A stretch of 33,365 nt of DNA from an uncultured Bacilli bacterium (GCA_944332675.1 CALVKJ010000006.1:1-33365); one strand, 5' to 3'; numbered from the stretch's first letter, positions 6,469 through 15,551 are shown. Notes: generated by a model not told the origin, from the sequence alone. Translations and numbers: made by a program.

Positions 6469-8595
6469 GTGAAAGATACAATTACATTTGCGGAATTAGA
6501 GCCCCGACTTAAAAAAAGAGATAATTTTAAAGAAATAAAGAAAGCTTATGAATATGCTTTAGAAGAACATACAGGAATGATGCGCCTTAGTGGGGATGCG
6601 TTTTTAACCCATCCTTTAGAAGTAACTAAGATACTTATGGATTTAAATGTTGATGATACAACAATTATTGCTTCTTTACTTCACGAAGTAATTAATAATG
6701 GTAATACAACCTATGAAGAACTAAAAGAATTATTTGGAGAAGAAGTAGCGATGATTGTAAATTCGGTATCAAAGATCAATAAATTAGAGCTTCCTGATAA
6801 TAATGAATCATCTATTCTTTATTTGCGAAAAATTTTAGTTGGATTAGCGGAAGATGTGCGAGTTTTATATATAAAGCTTGCAGACCGTTTACATAATATG
6901 CGGACGAATTGGGCAATCAATCCCGCAAAGCAAAAAGAAAAAGCCAATGAAACAATGAGTGTTTTGGTACCGATTGCCCACCGGCTTGGTATTAATTCGA
7001 TAAAAAGTGAACTTGAAAATTTATCACTTTATTATTTGAAACCAGATGTTTATAATGATATCTTAGAAAAACTAAATAATACAGTTGCTGAACTTGATGA
7101 TTATTTAGAAGAGATGAAGGAAAGCATTGTAGAACTTCTGACAGATGCTGGCATTACTTTTGAAATAAAAGGCCGTGTTAAAAGCGTTTATAGTATATAT
7201 AATAAGCTTAACAATGGTAAAGAATGGGATAAAATTTATGATATATTAGCACTCCGAGTATTTGTCAATACAGAGGCTGAATGTTATCAAGTCATCGGTT
7301 TAATCCATTCAAGATTTAGACCAATGCCTAAAAGATTTAAAGATTATATTGCTAGCCCTAAGGAAAATATGTATCAATCTTTACATACTACAGTTTTTGG
7401 TGTGGAAGGAAAAGTATTTGAAATACAAGTACGGACTTACGAAATGGATGAAATTGCTGAAAAAGGGGTGGCAAGCCACTGGTCTTACAAAGAAAAAGGA
7501 ACTAAGAAAATTCAAAATATTATGGAACAAAAGTTAGAAATGTTTCGTAATGTAATTGAGGCAAGCATTAATGAATCTGATGTTGATTTTGAAAATACTG
7601 TTACAACTAATATTTTTTCAGAATCAATTTATACGTATACACCTAAAGGAGATGTTATTGAGCTTCCTGTTGGATCAACCCCAATAGACTTTGCTTACCG
7701 TATTCACTCGCGTGTTGGGGATACTACAGTTGGAGCTATTGTAAATGATCAAATAGTACCTCTTTCTTATGAATTACAAAATGATGATGTAGTAAATATT
7801 AAAACTAATCCTAATGCAACTCCTAATAAAGATTGGATCAATATTGCTAAGACTAATCAAGCAAAGAATAAGATTAAAGCCTATTTTAGTAAAAAGGATA
7901 AAGAAGAATATATAACTAAGGGTAAAGAAATATTAGAAAAAGAATTACGTAAGAGAAAATTAGCATTTGGTGAAGTTTTAACGAGTGATGCAATAAATAA
8001 AATTACTAAAGACTTAAAATTGAAGGATTTAGATGATATTTATTTAGCAATTGGCTCTTTACGTTATACGGCAGGATATATAATTAATTTGACTAGCAAC
8101 GATAAAAAAATGATCGAAGATGCTTTTTTAGAAAGAAAAAGAGAATTACCTAAAATTAATTATAAGAGTGATATTTTAGTTGAAGGAACTGGTAATATAA
8201 TGGTAAATATTGCTAAATGTTGTATGCCTGTTAAAGGGGATGAAATAATAGGTTATATTACTAAAGGGCAAGGAATTAGTGTTCATAAAAAGAATTGTCC
8301 AAATGTTCCCGATGATACTGAAAGACTTATAAATGTCGAATGGAATAAAGATAGTACGAACTTTTATTATACGAATATTTATGTTACAATTAAGGGCACT
8401 AAAGACATTTTAGCAGAAGTAATTACGGAAGTTGGGAAGAAAGATTCTCAAGTCCGTTCTTGCAAGACAATTGAAAAAGATGATAAATTGATATATGAAT
8501 TAAATATTCGGATTAAAGATAAGGATGAATTAGAAAAAATTACTAATGCTTTACTTAAGTTAAGTAATGTTGGTGATGTAAGTAATTCATTATAA
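6469..8595 (+). CDS. rel: RelA/SpoT family (p)ppGpp synthetase, hydrolase site altered
   Basis: A 708-residue long RSH enzyme making the stringent-response alarmone. In order it has an HD hydrolase domain (1-180), a synthetase domain (about 240-350: YDILALRVFV, RFKDYIASPKENMYQSLHTTVFG, FEIQVRT), a TGS domain (from 386, YTPKGDVIELPVGSTPIDFAYRIH), a zinc-finger-like RIS region (KCCMPVKGDEI near 582) and a C-terminal ACT domain. The synthetase keeps the RxKD loop of bifunctional Rel. The hydrolase motif, normally HDVVEDT, reads HEVINNG at residues 72-78: the metal-binding Asp is Glu and the catalytic ED pair is NN, while LADRLHNMRT is intact. Hydrolysis is probably lost or weak. The start is GTG, with GAGGTGAG upstream. 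It leads a six-gene run with very short or overlapping junctions. Confidence 0.94.
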   Translation: MKDTITFAELEPRLKKRDNFKEIKKAYEYALEEHTGMMRLSGDAFLTHPLEVTKILMDLNVDDTTIIASLLHEVINNGNTTYEELKELFGEEVAMIVNSVSKINKLELPDNNESSILYLRKILVGLAEDVRVLYIKLADRLHNMRTNWAINPAKQKEKANETMSVLVPIAHRLGINSIKSELENLSLYYLKPDVYNDILEKLNNTVAELDDYLEEMKESIVELLTDAGITFEIKGRVKSVYSIYNKLNNGKEWDKIYDILALRVFVNTEAECYQVIGLIHSRFRPMPKRFKDYIASPKENMYQSLHTTVFGVEGKVFEIQVRTYEMDEIAEKGVASHWSYKEKGTKKIQNIMEQKLEMFRNVIEASINESDVDFENTVTTNIFSESIYTYTPKGDVIELPVGSTPIDFAYRIHSRVGDTTVGAIVNDQIVPLSYELQNDDVVNIKTNPNATPNKDWINIAKTNQAKNKIKAYFSKKDKEEYITKGKEILEKELRKRKLAFGEVLTSDAINKITKDLKLKDLDDIYLAIGSLRYTAGYIINLTSNDKKMIEDAFLERKRELPKINYKSDILVEGTGNIMVNIAKCCMPVKGDEIIGYITKGQGISVHKKNCPNVPDDTERLINVEWNKDSTNFYYTNIYVTIKGTKDILAEVITEVGKKDSQVRSCKTIEKDDKLIYELNIRIKDKDELEKITNALLKLSNVGDVSNSL

Positions 8596-8605
8596 AGAGG
8601 TATTT

Positions 8606-9193
8606 ATGAAACAAACTATAATGGTTGATATGGATGAAGTTATTACTGAGGGGGGATTTTTGCATTTAGTAAACGAATTTGGTAAAACAAATTATACTTT
8701 AGATGATGTTAAAGGCTATTATATGCAAGATTTGGTACCCGATAAACAAGAGTTCTTTAAGTTTTTTATAACTAAAAATCAATATGATTACTCTAGGTTA
8801 TTACCGGATGTTGTAGAAGTACTAAAAATATTACAAGAATACTTCGATATTTATATTGGAACTTCTTATACAATAAAAGAAATTCCTAGAGAATGTGGAA
8901 TTATTTTATTGCAAAAACATAATTTCTTGTACGATAATTTACCTTTTATTCCGCCGGAAAACTATATATTTATATATAATAAATCTTTACTTAATTGTGA
9001 TATTAAAATTGATGATAAATTGGATAATTTAACTAATGCTAAAGTTAAACTATTATTTACGGCTTATCATAATAAGGATTTAAGTGATGAATATTTACAA
9101 AGTTTAGGGGTAATAAGAGTAAATAATTGGCTAGAAATAAAGAATATTTTATTAAAGGAGTTTAATAATGAGGATAGTAGTACAAAGAAGTAA
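8606..9193 (+). CDS. HAD-family 5'(3')-deoxyribonucleotidase-like protein
   Basis: A 195-residue protein resembling the NT5C (cytosolic deoxyribonucleotidase) family of the HAD superfamily, which dephosphorylates deoxynucleoside monophosphates. HAD motif I is VDMDEVI (residues 7-13, two Asp), motif II is the Thr/Ser in YIGTSYT, and the acidic motif is KIDDKLDN. The GGFLHLVNEFGKTNYTLDDVKGYY cap region fits the family. It starts 10 bp after rel with AAAGAGG upstream, and its last 26 bp overlap dtd, indicating cotranscription and probably translational coupling. The substrate is inferred from the family. Confidence 0.78.
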   Translation: MKQTIMVDMDEVITEGGFLHLVNEFGKTNYTLDDVKGYYMQDLVPDKQEFFKFFITKNQYDYSRLLPDVVEVLKILQEYFDIYIGTSYTIKEIPRECGIILLQKHNFLYDNLPFIPPENYIFIYNKSLLNCDIKIDDKLDNLTNAKVKLLFTAYHNKDLSDEYLQSLGVIRVNNWLEIKNILLKEFNNEDSSTKK

Positions 9194-9602
9194 ATATAGT
9201 AAGGTTGAAGTTGCAGGAAAGCTAGTAAATGAAATTGATAGTGGTTTAGTTTTATTGGTAGGATTTACTGAAGGAGATTCTGAAAAAGAAATTGGGCAAC
9301 TTGCTAGAAAAGTAGCTAACTTGCGAATATTTGATGATGAAGCTGGTGTTATGAACAAATCTATTTTAGATGTTGGTGGCAAAGTTTTGTCAATTTCGCA
9401 ATTTACTTTATATGGCGATGCTACCAAAGGAAATAGGCCATCATATATAAAAGCTTTGCAAAGTGATGAAGCTATAAAATTATATGAAAAGTTCAATGCC
9501 GAATTAAATAAATATGTAGAAACTTTACCGGGGATATTTGGAGCAGATATGCAAGTATCAATTCATAATGATGGTCCAATAACTATATTATTGGAGGCTT
9601 AA
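9168..9602 (+). CDS. dtd: D-aminoacyl-tRNA deacylase
   Basis: Dtd hydrolyses D-amino acids and Gly mischarged on tRNA. It has the normal length (144 residues) and family motifs: MRIVVQRSKYSKVEV at the N-terminus, the catalytic SQFTLYGD, GNRPSY, and the C-terminal cross-subunit motif NDGPITILLE (usually NSGPVT). AAGGAG precedes ATG. The rel-dtd adjacency is conserved in Firmicutes; here a nucleotidase sits between them. Confidence 0.95.
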   Translation: MRIVVQRSKYSKVEVAGKLVNEIDSGLVLLVGFTEGDSEKEIGQLARKVANLRIFDDEAGVMNKSILDVGGKVLSISQFTLYGDATKGNRPSYIKALQSDEAIKLYEKFNAELNKYVETLPGIFGADMQVSIHNDGPITILLEA

Positions 9603-9603
9603 T

Positions 9604-10323
9604 ATGCAAAAAGTTCTTATGATTATTCCCGCATATAATGAAGAAGCTAGTTTACTTGATGTCGTTGCAGATATTAAAAAAATTAGTATGCCTGATACAA
9701 TAATTGATTATGTAATTATTAATGATGGATCGACTGATAATACGCGGGAGTTATGTCGTAGTAATAAATTAAGTTTTATCGATTTACCTTGTAATTTAGG
9801 TATTGGGGGAGCAGTACAAACAGGTTATAAATATGCTTATTATAAAGACTACGATATAGCTATTCAATTTGATGGTGATAATCAACACGATGCTATGTTT
9901 ATACCAGATTTGGTTAGGGAAATAAATAAAGGTAATGATCTAGTAATAGGTTCAAGATTTGTTAAAAACTTAAGTGAATTTAAATCGAGTTTCTTAAGAA
10001 GAGTTGGAATAAATATATTATCAGGGATAATTAAGTTTTGTACAGGTGTTAAAGTTTATGATGTAACAAGTGGGTACCGGGCTACAAACAAAAAATTAAT
10101 TAAGTATTTTGCAAGTAAATATCCAACTGATTATCCGGAACCTGATACTTTAGTCCAGGTTTTAAAAAGAAAATGCAAAGTAAGTGAAATACCAGTAAAA
10201 ATGCGAGAAAGAAAAACAGGAAAAAGCTCAATAAATGGATTTAAATCAGCTTATTATATGATTAAAGTAACTCTAGCTATAATTATTGCGGATTTATCTA
10301 CTAAAGGAGAAGATTTAAAATGA
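9604..10323 (+). CDS. Family 2 glycosyltransferase (DPM/GtrB-like)
   Basis: A 239-residue GT-A fold enzyme, probably transferring a sugar to a polyprenyl phosphate. Nucleotide-sugar motifs are PAYNEEASLL (9-18), NDGSTDNT (40-47) and the metal-binding DGDNQHD (90-96), followed by VIGSRFV and GYRATNKKL. It has no long C-terminal membrane domain, unlike classic GtrB; the two membrane genes that follow may supply anchoring and flipping. It starts 1 bp after dtd (GGAGG upstream) and its stop overlaps the next ATG by 4 bp. Confidence 0.88.
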   Translation: MQKVLMIIPAYNEEASLLDVVADIKKISMPDTIIDYVIINDGSTDNTRELCRSNKLSFIDLPCNLGIGGAVQTGYKYAYYKDYDIAIQFDGDNQHDAMFIPDLVREINKGNDLVIGSRFVKNLSEFKSSFLRRVGINILSGIIKFCTGVKVYDVTSGYRATNKKLIKYFASKYPTDYPEPDTLVQVLKRKCKVSEIPVKMRERKTGKSSINGFKSAYYMIKVTLAIIIADLSTKGEDLK

Positions 10324-10673
10324 ATATGCGTTTAATAATATTTTTAATAATATTTTGCTTAGTTTTTGGAATTATAATATTTTACAATATATTCCGAAGA
10401 AAAATAACATTACAATATTCTTTAATGTGGTTTAGTTATTGTATTTTGATGTTGATAGTTTTGATATCTACCCCAATACTCGATAAAGTTACTAGTTTTT
10501 TAGGGTTTGAAGTTACTTCCAATATGGTTTTTTTCTTTGGATTTATCATATTGCTAGTTATATCATTTACTTTAACTAAGTTTTTGTCTTTGCAAAAGGA
10601 AAAAATAACGATGCTTACTCAAGAAGTTGGAATATTAAAAAAGGAATTAGAAAATTATCATGAAAAAAATTAA
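10320..10673 (+). CDS. DUF2304-family membrane protein
   Basis: A 117-residue protein with three hydrophobic segments (about 3-21, 33-50 and 66-84) and a charged coiled-coil tail (KEKITMLTQEVGILKKELEN). Its size, topology and the QYSLMWFSYCILMLIVL segment fit DUF2304, a family typically encoded directly after polyprenyl-phosphate glycosyltransferases. It overlaps the preceding gene by 4 bp and the following one by 14 bp, so the three are translated together. The function is not established; a role in anchoring the glycosyltransferase is an inference. Confidence 0.75.
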   Translation: MNMRLIIFLIIFCLVFGIIIFYNIFRRKITLQYSLMWFSYCILMLIVLISTPILDKVTSFLGFEVTSNMVFFFGFIILLVISFTLTKFLSLQKEKITMLTQEVGILKKELENYHEKN

Positions 10674-12876
10674 ACAATTGTTAGAAAAATATTATGTTTA
10701 TATATCCTATATTTTTTCGGCAGGTATTTCTTTTGTTTTAGATTTAGCTTTATTTTCTTTATTTTTATGGATATTAGATGGAAAAGTTGCAGCAAGTATA
10801 ATTATTGCCTCTTACTTAGCTAGAGCAATATCTTCATTTATTAATTATCTAATAAACAAATATAAGGTCTTTAAATATGAAAAGAAAGCAAAAGAAAAGG
10901 ACAATACGGTATTTGAGTATTTTGGCTTAGTAATTATCAATATTACGATATCAGCAGTTTTAGTTGATGCAATATCTAGTATTATTCCAATATATGCAAC
11001 ATTTATAAAAGGAATAATCGATGTATTAATATTTGTAATAAACTTCTTTATTCAAAAGAAATTTATCTTTAATAAAGAAAATAAGAATACTAAATTTTTG
11101 AAATATATTTTGCCTCTAATTAGTTTTGTGGCAATATTTATTAGACTAAATGACACTGGCATTAGTTTTGATTATGAAATATATGAAATAATTAGTATGT
11201 TTATAGTACTTCCAATATTATATTTTTTGTATATTAAAGTATTTAAAAAAGCAAATTATAAAGGAATAAATATATTAAGTTTAATATTTACAGTTTTAAT
11301 GATCTTAGGATATAGTTATGATTATAATTATACTCCAAATCTAGTGTTTAATAGTAATATTCATATATTAATTACTTTAATTAAGTTTATAGGTTTTTAT
11401 TTTCTATTTAAAAATTTGCTTAATAGTATATATGAATATTTTATAAATAGTAAGTTTAAAGAAAAAACTAATAAGATAAGTAATTTATTTGCTAAGCATC
11501 CATTCATTTTTAGCTTTACGGTTTTATTTTTAGTATATGGTATATATTTAATAATCTTTTATCCTGGGGTAATTAATTATGATAATGCTAATCAAATAAA
11601 AGAAGTACTCGGTATACATACGAGATATTTAGATAGTATTGTGGTAATTAATGAAAATATTACTTTAACTAATTTTAATCCAATATTACACACTTTACTT
11701 TTAGGTAATTTATTTAAACTTGGTGTTAATATCGGTAATGTCAATTTTGGTTTATTCTTATATTCTTTCTTACAAATGATAATAGTAGTATTAATACTTA
11801 GTTATACTCTTAAGTTTTTATACAAGGAAGGGGTAAAAGTTAAATATCTGTTATTAATACTTTTATGTTATATTGTAATACCATATTTCCCACTATATGC
11901 TATTACCTGTGTTAAAGATACTTTATTTACAATGTTTGTCTTACTTTATGTAATTAAATTATATCAGTTTATAAAATATGATTTTAAGTTTAAAGACTAT
12001 GCCCTATTAATAATCACAATATTACTAGTAATATTATTTAGAAATAATGGTATTTATTTAATACTTTTAAGTTTACCATTTACTTTAATTATTAAAAAAG
12101 GAATCCGCAGGCAAATTGTACTTATGTGTGTGTTAGTTATTGGATTTAATTATGGGTATGGGCAAGTGCTAAGTGTTTTAGAAATACCTAATACTAGCAT
12201 CAGAGAAATGTTATCGATTCCTTTTCAACAAACGGCTAGGTATGTTAAGTATCATGGAAGTGATGTAACAGATGAAGAAAAGGATGCAATAGATACTATT
12301 CTTACGTATGATACTTTAGCTGATAGATATAATCCGATACTTTCAGATAAAGTAAAAAATGAATATAATAAGTATGCAACAAACGAAGAATTAATGGATT
12401 ATTTTGCATCTTGGTTTCAAATGTTTTGGAAGCATCCGATGACTTATGTCAATGCGACAGTTAGTAATGTTTATGGTTATTTTTATCCAGCAACTTATAG
12501 GTGGTATGTTTATAATACTTTAAATGAAAAGCTGCCAGAGGCCGGTTTTGATTATCATTTTATTGATGCTTTAGAGCCAGCGAGAGGATTCATTCAAGGA
12601 TATAGTGAAGTATTTAAATATGTGCCGGGGGTCCAATTAAGTGTCAATTGTGGCTTTTATACTTGGAGTTATTTATTCTTGATGGTAGTTTTGATAATGC
12701 AAAAGAAATCTAGATATATCATATTGCTAGCTCCAGCGTTTTCTCTTGTTTTAATGAATGTAGCGGGTCCAGCGAATACTTATTTTAGATATGTTTTACC
12801 ATATGCAGTAACATTATTTACAATACTTCCTTTGATTCTACTAGAAATAAATAAAAATTTTAGAAGGTCTAAGTAG
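10660..12876 (+). CDS. Fusion of a GtrA-like domain to a DUF6020-like polytopic membrane protein
   Basis: This 738-residue protein has an N-terminal GtrA-like four-helix domain (about 1-140; YIFSAGISFVLDLALFSLF, SSFINYLINKYKVFKYE, FFIQKKFIFNKE). GtrA proteins are thought to flip polyprenyl-linked sugars. A long multi-spanning part follows, with YPGVINYDNANQIKEVLG near 305, resembling the DUF6020 / glucosyltransferase GtrII-like group that may act on lipid-linked sugars outside the membrane. The fusion would combine flipping and transfer in one chain, matching the GT2 and DUF2304 genes before it. It is the last gene of the rel operon; the aspS1 leader promoter starts 10 bp later. Confidence 0.72.
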   Translation: MKKIKQLLEKYYVYISYIFSAGISFVLDLALFSLFLWILDGKVAASIIIASYLARAISSFINYLINKYKVFKYEKKAKEKDNTVFEYFGLVIINITISAVLVDAISSIIPIYATFIKGIIDVLIFVINFFIQKKFIFNKENKNTKFLKYILPLISFVAIFIRLNDTGISFDYEIYEIISMFIVLPILYFLYIKVFKKANYKGINILSLIFTVLMILGYSYDYNYTPNLVFNSNIHILITLIKFIGFYFLFKNLLNSIYEYFINSKFKEKTNKISNLFAKHPFIFSFTVLFLVYGIYLIIFYPGVINYDNANQIKEVLGIHTRYLDSIVVINENITLTNFNPILHTLLLGNLFKLGVNIGNVNFGLFLYSFLQMIIVVLILSYTLKFLYKEGVKVKYLLLILLCYIVIPYFPLYAITCVKDTLFTMFVLLYVIKLYQFIKYDFKFKDYALLIITILLVILFRNNGIYLILLSLPFTLIIKKGIRRQIVLMCVLVIGFNYGYGQVLSVLEIPNTSIREMLSIPFQQTARYVKYHGSDVTDEEKDAIDTILTYDTLADRYNPILSDKVKNEYNKYATNEELMDYFASWFQMFWKHPMTYVNATVSNVYGYFYPATYRWYVYNTLNEKLPEAGFDYHFIDALEPARGFIQGYSEVFKYVPGVQLSVNCGFYTWSYLFLMVVLIMQKKSRYIILLAPAFSLVLMNVAGPANTYFRYVLPYAVTLFTILPLILLEINKNFRRSK

Positions 12877-12885
12877 TTTGATTGT

Positions 12886-12914
12886 TTGACAATTTAGTTT
12901 AAATATAGTATATT
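12886..12914 (+). promoter_or_regulatory. Promoter of the aspS1 T-box leader
   Basis: TTGACA at 12886-12891 and TATATT at 12909-12914 are separated by 17 bp. Transcription would begin near 12921, just at stem I of the T-box. Confidence 0.8.
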
Positions 12915-12921
12915 AAATACA

Positions 12922-13114
12922 TAAATTATTGGTTGAGCCAGTAGTTAATTGAAAATTTATAGAGATTTAGTGGTTGGTGGAAACTAAAAGTGGAAAATTA
13001 ATGAAGATAGCAGCCGTAAATAATTGCGTAATTCTGCGTTAAAGATAAAAGAGCATAGATTCTATGAATTAAGGTGGCACCGCGGGTAATCCGTCCTTAA
13101 ATTGTAGGGTCTTT
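12922..13114 (+). ncRNA. T-box riboswitch leader, Asp specifier (GAU)
   Basis: The T-box sequence AAGGTGGCACCGCGG is at 13071-13085. The stem I base pairs AATTATT-GGTT (12924-12934) with AGCC...AATAATT (13012-13025), and the upper helix pairs TTAATT (12945-12950) with AATTAA (12996-13001). AGAGA at 12961 is followed by a TTTAG/CTAAA hairpin. The specifier loop (TGAAGATAGC) contains GAT at 13006-13008, an Asp codon, matching the downstream aspartyl-tRNA synthetase. Uncharged tRNA(Asp) would block termination. The terminator stem uses bases on both sides of the T-box (about 13058-13074 with 13096-13111) and ends in TTTTTT. Confidence 0.92.
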
Positions 13115-13140
13115 TTTATTTTTTAGAAAGGATGATTGAA

Positions 13141-14877
13141 ATGAATTTAAACACAGATTATAATATTAAAAATGTTGGTGAAGTAATTACACTTAATGGT
13201 TGGGTACAAAAAGTACGTAACTTAGGGGGAGTAATTTTTATTGATTTAAGAGATAGATCAGGAATAATGCAACTTGTTGTAAGACCAGAAAGTTCTTCTT
13301 ATGAAATTGCTAGTAACCTAAAAAATGAATATGTAATAAATGTAGAAGGAAAAGTAGTTGCTCGGGAAAAAGTTAATAGTAATATACCTACTGGAGAAAT
13401 TGAAATAGAAGTAGAAAGTATGAGGTTACTTAATAAATCTTTAGAGCTACCATTTGAAGTAAGTGATACAACTACTGCTTTAGAAGATACTAGACTTAAA
13501 TATCGTTATTTAGATTTAAGAAGAAATACTCTAAGTTCTAATTTAATTACAAGACATAAAATTACTTTAGCGGTTAGAAACTTTTTGGATAAAGAAAGAT
13601 TTGTTGAAGTAGAAACACCTGTGCTATGTAAAAGTACACCAGAAGGAGCAAGAGATTACTTGGTTCCATCAAGAGTAAACAAAGGTAAATTTTATGCACT
13701 TCCACAATCTCCTCAAATATTTAAGCAACTATTGATGGTTGGAGGAATCGGAAGATATTTTCAAATTGCTAAGTGTTTTCGTGATGAAGATTTAAGAGCA
13801 GATCGTCAGCCGGAATTTACCCAAATCGACATTGAAATGAGTTTTGTTTCGGAAAATGATGTAATGGATCTAGCAGAAAGATTAGTTGCTCACGTATTTA
13901 AAGAAATCAAAGACATTGATATTAAGTTACCTTTAATGAAAATGAAGTATGATGATGCTATTGAAAAGTATGGATCTGATAAACCAGATTTAAGGTTTGG
14001 TATGGAGATAAAAGATATAACTGATATATTTAAAAATACAGAAATTGGCTTCTTTAAGGGCAATATAGATAACGGTGGAATAATTAATGCAATTGTTGCT
14101 AAAAATGCTGCTAGTAATTATTCAAGAAAAGAAATAGATAAATTAACAGATTATGTTAAAACTTATAAAGCATCTGGATTAGCTTATTTAAAAATAGAAG
14201 ATGAAATTAGTGGTTCTATTGCTAAACTTATGAGTGAAGAAGAAAAGAATAACTTGATTGATAAATTAGCTTTAGAAAAAGGTGATATTGTATTTATTAT
14301 TAGTGATAAAAAAGCGATAGTTAAGACTGCTCTTGGAGCTCTAAGATGCAAACTTGCAAGAGATTTAAATTTAATTGACTCAAGTGATTATAAATTACTT
14401 TGGGTAGTAGATTTCCCTTCATTTGAATGGAGTGAAGAAAATGATAGATTTATGGCAACCCACCATCCATTTACAGCACCAAAAGATGAAGATGTCGATA
14501 AACTTTTAACTGATAAAGCACATTGCTATTCTAAGGCTTATGATATAGTTATCAATGGTTATGAAGCTGGTGGTGGTTCAATCCGTATTCACGATGAAAG
14601 TGTTCAAGAAAAGATGTTTGAAGCATTAGAACTTACCCCAGAACAAATAAAGACTAAATTTGGTTTCTTTGTTGATGCTTTAAAATATGGAACACCACCA
14701 CACGGCGGACTTGCTTTTGGTTTAGATCGTCTTACAATGCTTTTGACGGGAACAGAAAACATAAGAGATGTTATAGCATTTCCAAAGACTGCATCAGCAA
14801 GTGATTTGATGAGTGAATGTCCAAATGTAGTTGATGATGCCCAACTAAAAGAATTAGGCATAAAAATTGAAAAATAA
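13141..14877 (+). CDS. aspS: Aspartyl-tRNA synthetase 1
   Basis: A class II synthetase attaching Asp to tRNA(Asp). The 578 residues cover the OB-fold anticodon domain (GWVQKVRNLGGVIFIDLRDR), motif 2 (FRDEDLRADRQPEFTQIDIEMSF), the bacterial GAD insertion domain, GYEAGGGSIRIH and motif 3 (GLAFGLDRLTMLLTG). An ATG at 13132 directly abuts the AAAGG site (no spacing), so ATG 13141, 9 nt from it, is the likely start. It is controlled by the Asp T-box and followed by its own terminator. A second AspRS is encoded at 22557; this copy, with the standard GGGSIRIH signature and an Asp leader, is probably the discriminating enzyme for tRNA(Asp). Confidence 0.96.
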   Translation: MNLNTDYNIKNVGEVITLNGWVQKVRNLGGVIFIDLRDRSGIMQLVVRPESSSYEIASNLKNEYVINVEGKVVAREKVNSNIPTGEIEIEVESMRLLNKSLELPFEVSDTTTALEDTRLKYRYLDLRRNTLSSNLITRHKITLAVRNFLDKERFVEVETPVLCKSTPEGARDYLVPSRVNKGKFYALPQSPQIFKQLLMVGGIGRYFQIAKCFRDEDLRADRQPEFTQIDIEMSFVSENDVMDLAERLVAHVFKEIKDIDIKLPLMKMKYDDAIEKYGSDKPDLRFGMEIKDITDIFKNTEIGFFKGNIDNGGIINAIVAKNAASNYSRKEIDKLTDYVKTYKASGLAYLKIEDEISGSIAKLMSEEEKNNLIDKLALEKGDIVFIISDKKAIVKTALGALRCKLARDLNLIDSSDYKLLWVVDFPSFEWSEENDRFMATHHPFTAPKDEDVDKLLTDKAHCYSKAYDIVINGYEAGGGSIRIHDESVQEKMFEALELTPEQIKTKFGFFVDALKYGTPPHGGLAFGLDRLTMLLTGTENIRDVIAFPKTASASDLMSECPNVVDDAQLKELGIKIEK

Positions 14878-14879
14878 TT

Positions 14880-14911
14880 AAACTGTTTAGGGATATCCTG
14901 AGCAGTTTTTC
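14880..14911 (+). terminator. Terminator of aspS1
   Basis: AACTG/CAGTT plus TTTAGG/CCTGAG forms a stem of about 11 bp with wobble pairs, followed by TTTTT. Confidence 0.85.
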
Positions 14912-14954
14912 TATTTGTTACGAAGTTATTTAATTTACATATTGAAAATGAACG

Positions 14955-15290
14955 AATGTTATGACATACTGTATTTAGTTATAGAGCTAAACTTTATAAT
15001 TGTACTAATGGAACAAAAAATATAAATAAGTCAGTAAAAAGAAATATGGATAGACTTCCCGATAATTTTATGTTTAGATTAACTTATGAAGAGTATAATA
15101 ATTTGAGGTTCCAAATTGGAACTTCAAACGAAAAGGCGGAAGAAGATACAATCCCTATGTATTTACTGAACAAGGAGTTGCTATGCGTAAATATATATCT
15201 AGCAATCTAATATTAGATGATTATATAGTTTATCATTGTGGAGCTAGTATTAATAAAATTGGGTATAAAACATTTTCAATAACTGGATAA
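14955..15290 (+). pseudogene. Decayed ORF6N (KilA-N-like) phage-type gene, copy 1
   Basis: Stops and frameshifts break the gene, but ORF6N family blocks are clear: KLYNCTNGTKNINKSVKRN and MDRLPDNFMFRLTYEEY from 14989, RFQIGTSNEKAEED, and after a 1-nt frame change VFTEQGVAMRKYISSNLI, then HCGASINKIGYKTFSI and a stop. The N-terminal part upstream of 14989 is split over frames. ORF6N domains are DNA-binding modules found in phage anti-repressors and host toxins or regulators. The copy is non-functional and marks a past mobile or phage insertion. Confidence 0.85.
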
Positions 15291-15339
15291 ATGATGAAAA
15301 TGTATATAAGTTGTTAATAAATAAAATATAAGGGAGAAA

Positions 15340-15551
15340 AATAGTGTGAATGATTTAGCAGAGAGTGAATCAGTAAAAAAAATATAGAAAAAATTTCGGG
15401 ATCTTTTATGTTTAGGTTAACCAGCGAAGAACGTAAAGTTTTTTCAAGGTTCCATTTTGGAACCTTGAAAGGTAGAGAACATAAGCTATTCAAATTGTTA
15501 ATACTTTTATTGCTATGCGTAAATATATATTCGCTAATTTAATTGTAATAA
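15340..15551 (+). pseudogene. Decayed ORF6N gene, copy 2 (tandem)
   Basis: A second, shorter and more degraded copy of the same family: FMFRLTSEERKVFSRFHFGT followed in another frame by VNTFIAMRKYIFANLI, matching FMFRLTYEEY...RFQIGT and VFTEQGVAMRKYISSNLI of copy 1. An in-frame TAG lies near 15385. It lies about 400 bp after the equivalent part of copy 1, so it arose by tandem duplication or two insertions. AAGGGAG upstream (15330-15336) may be the remnant of its ribosome site. Confidence 0.78.

Noticed and set aside
15109-15124. GTTCCAAATTGGAAC palindrome as an operator.
   Set aside because: It encodes the conserved RFQIGT block of ORF6N and recurs in the second copy for that reason.
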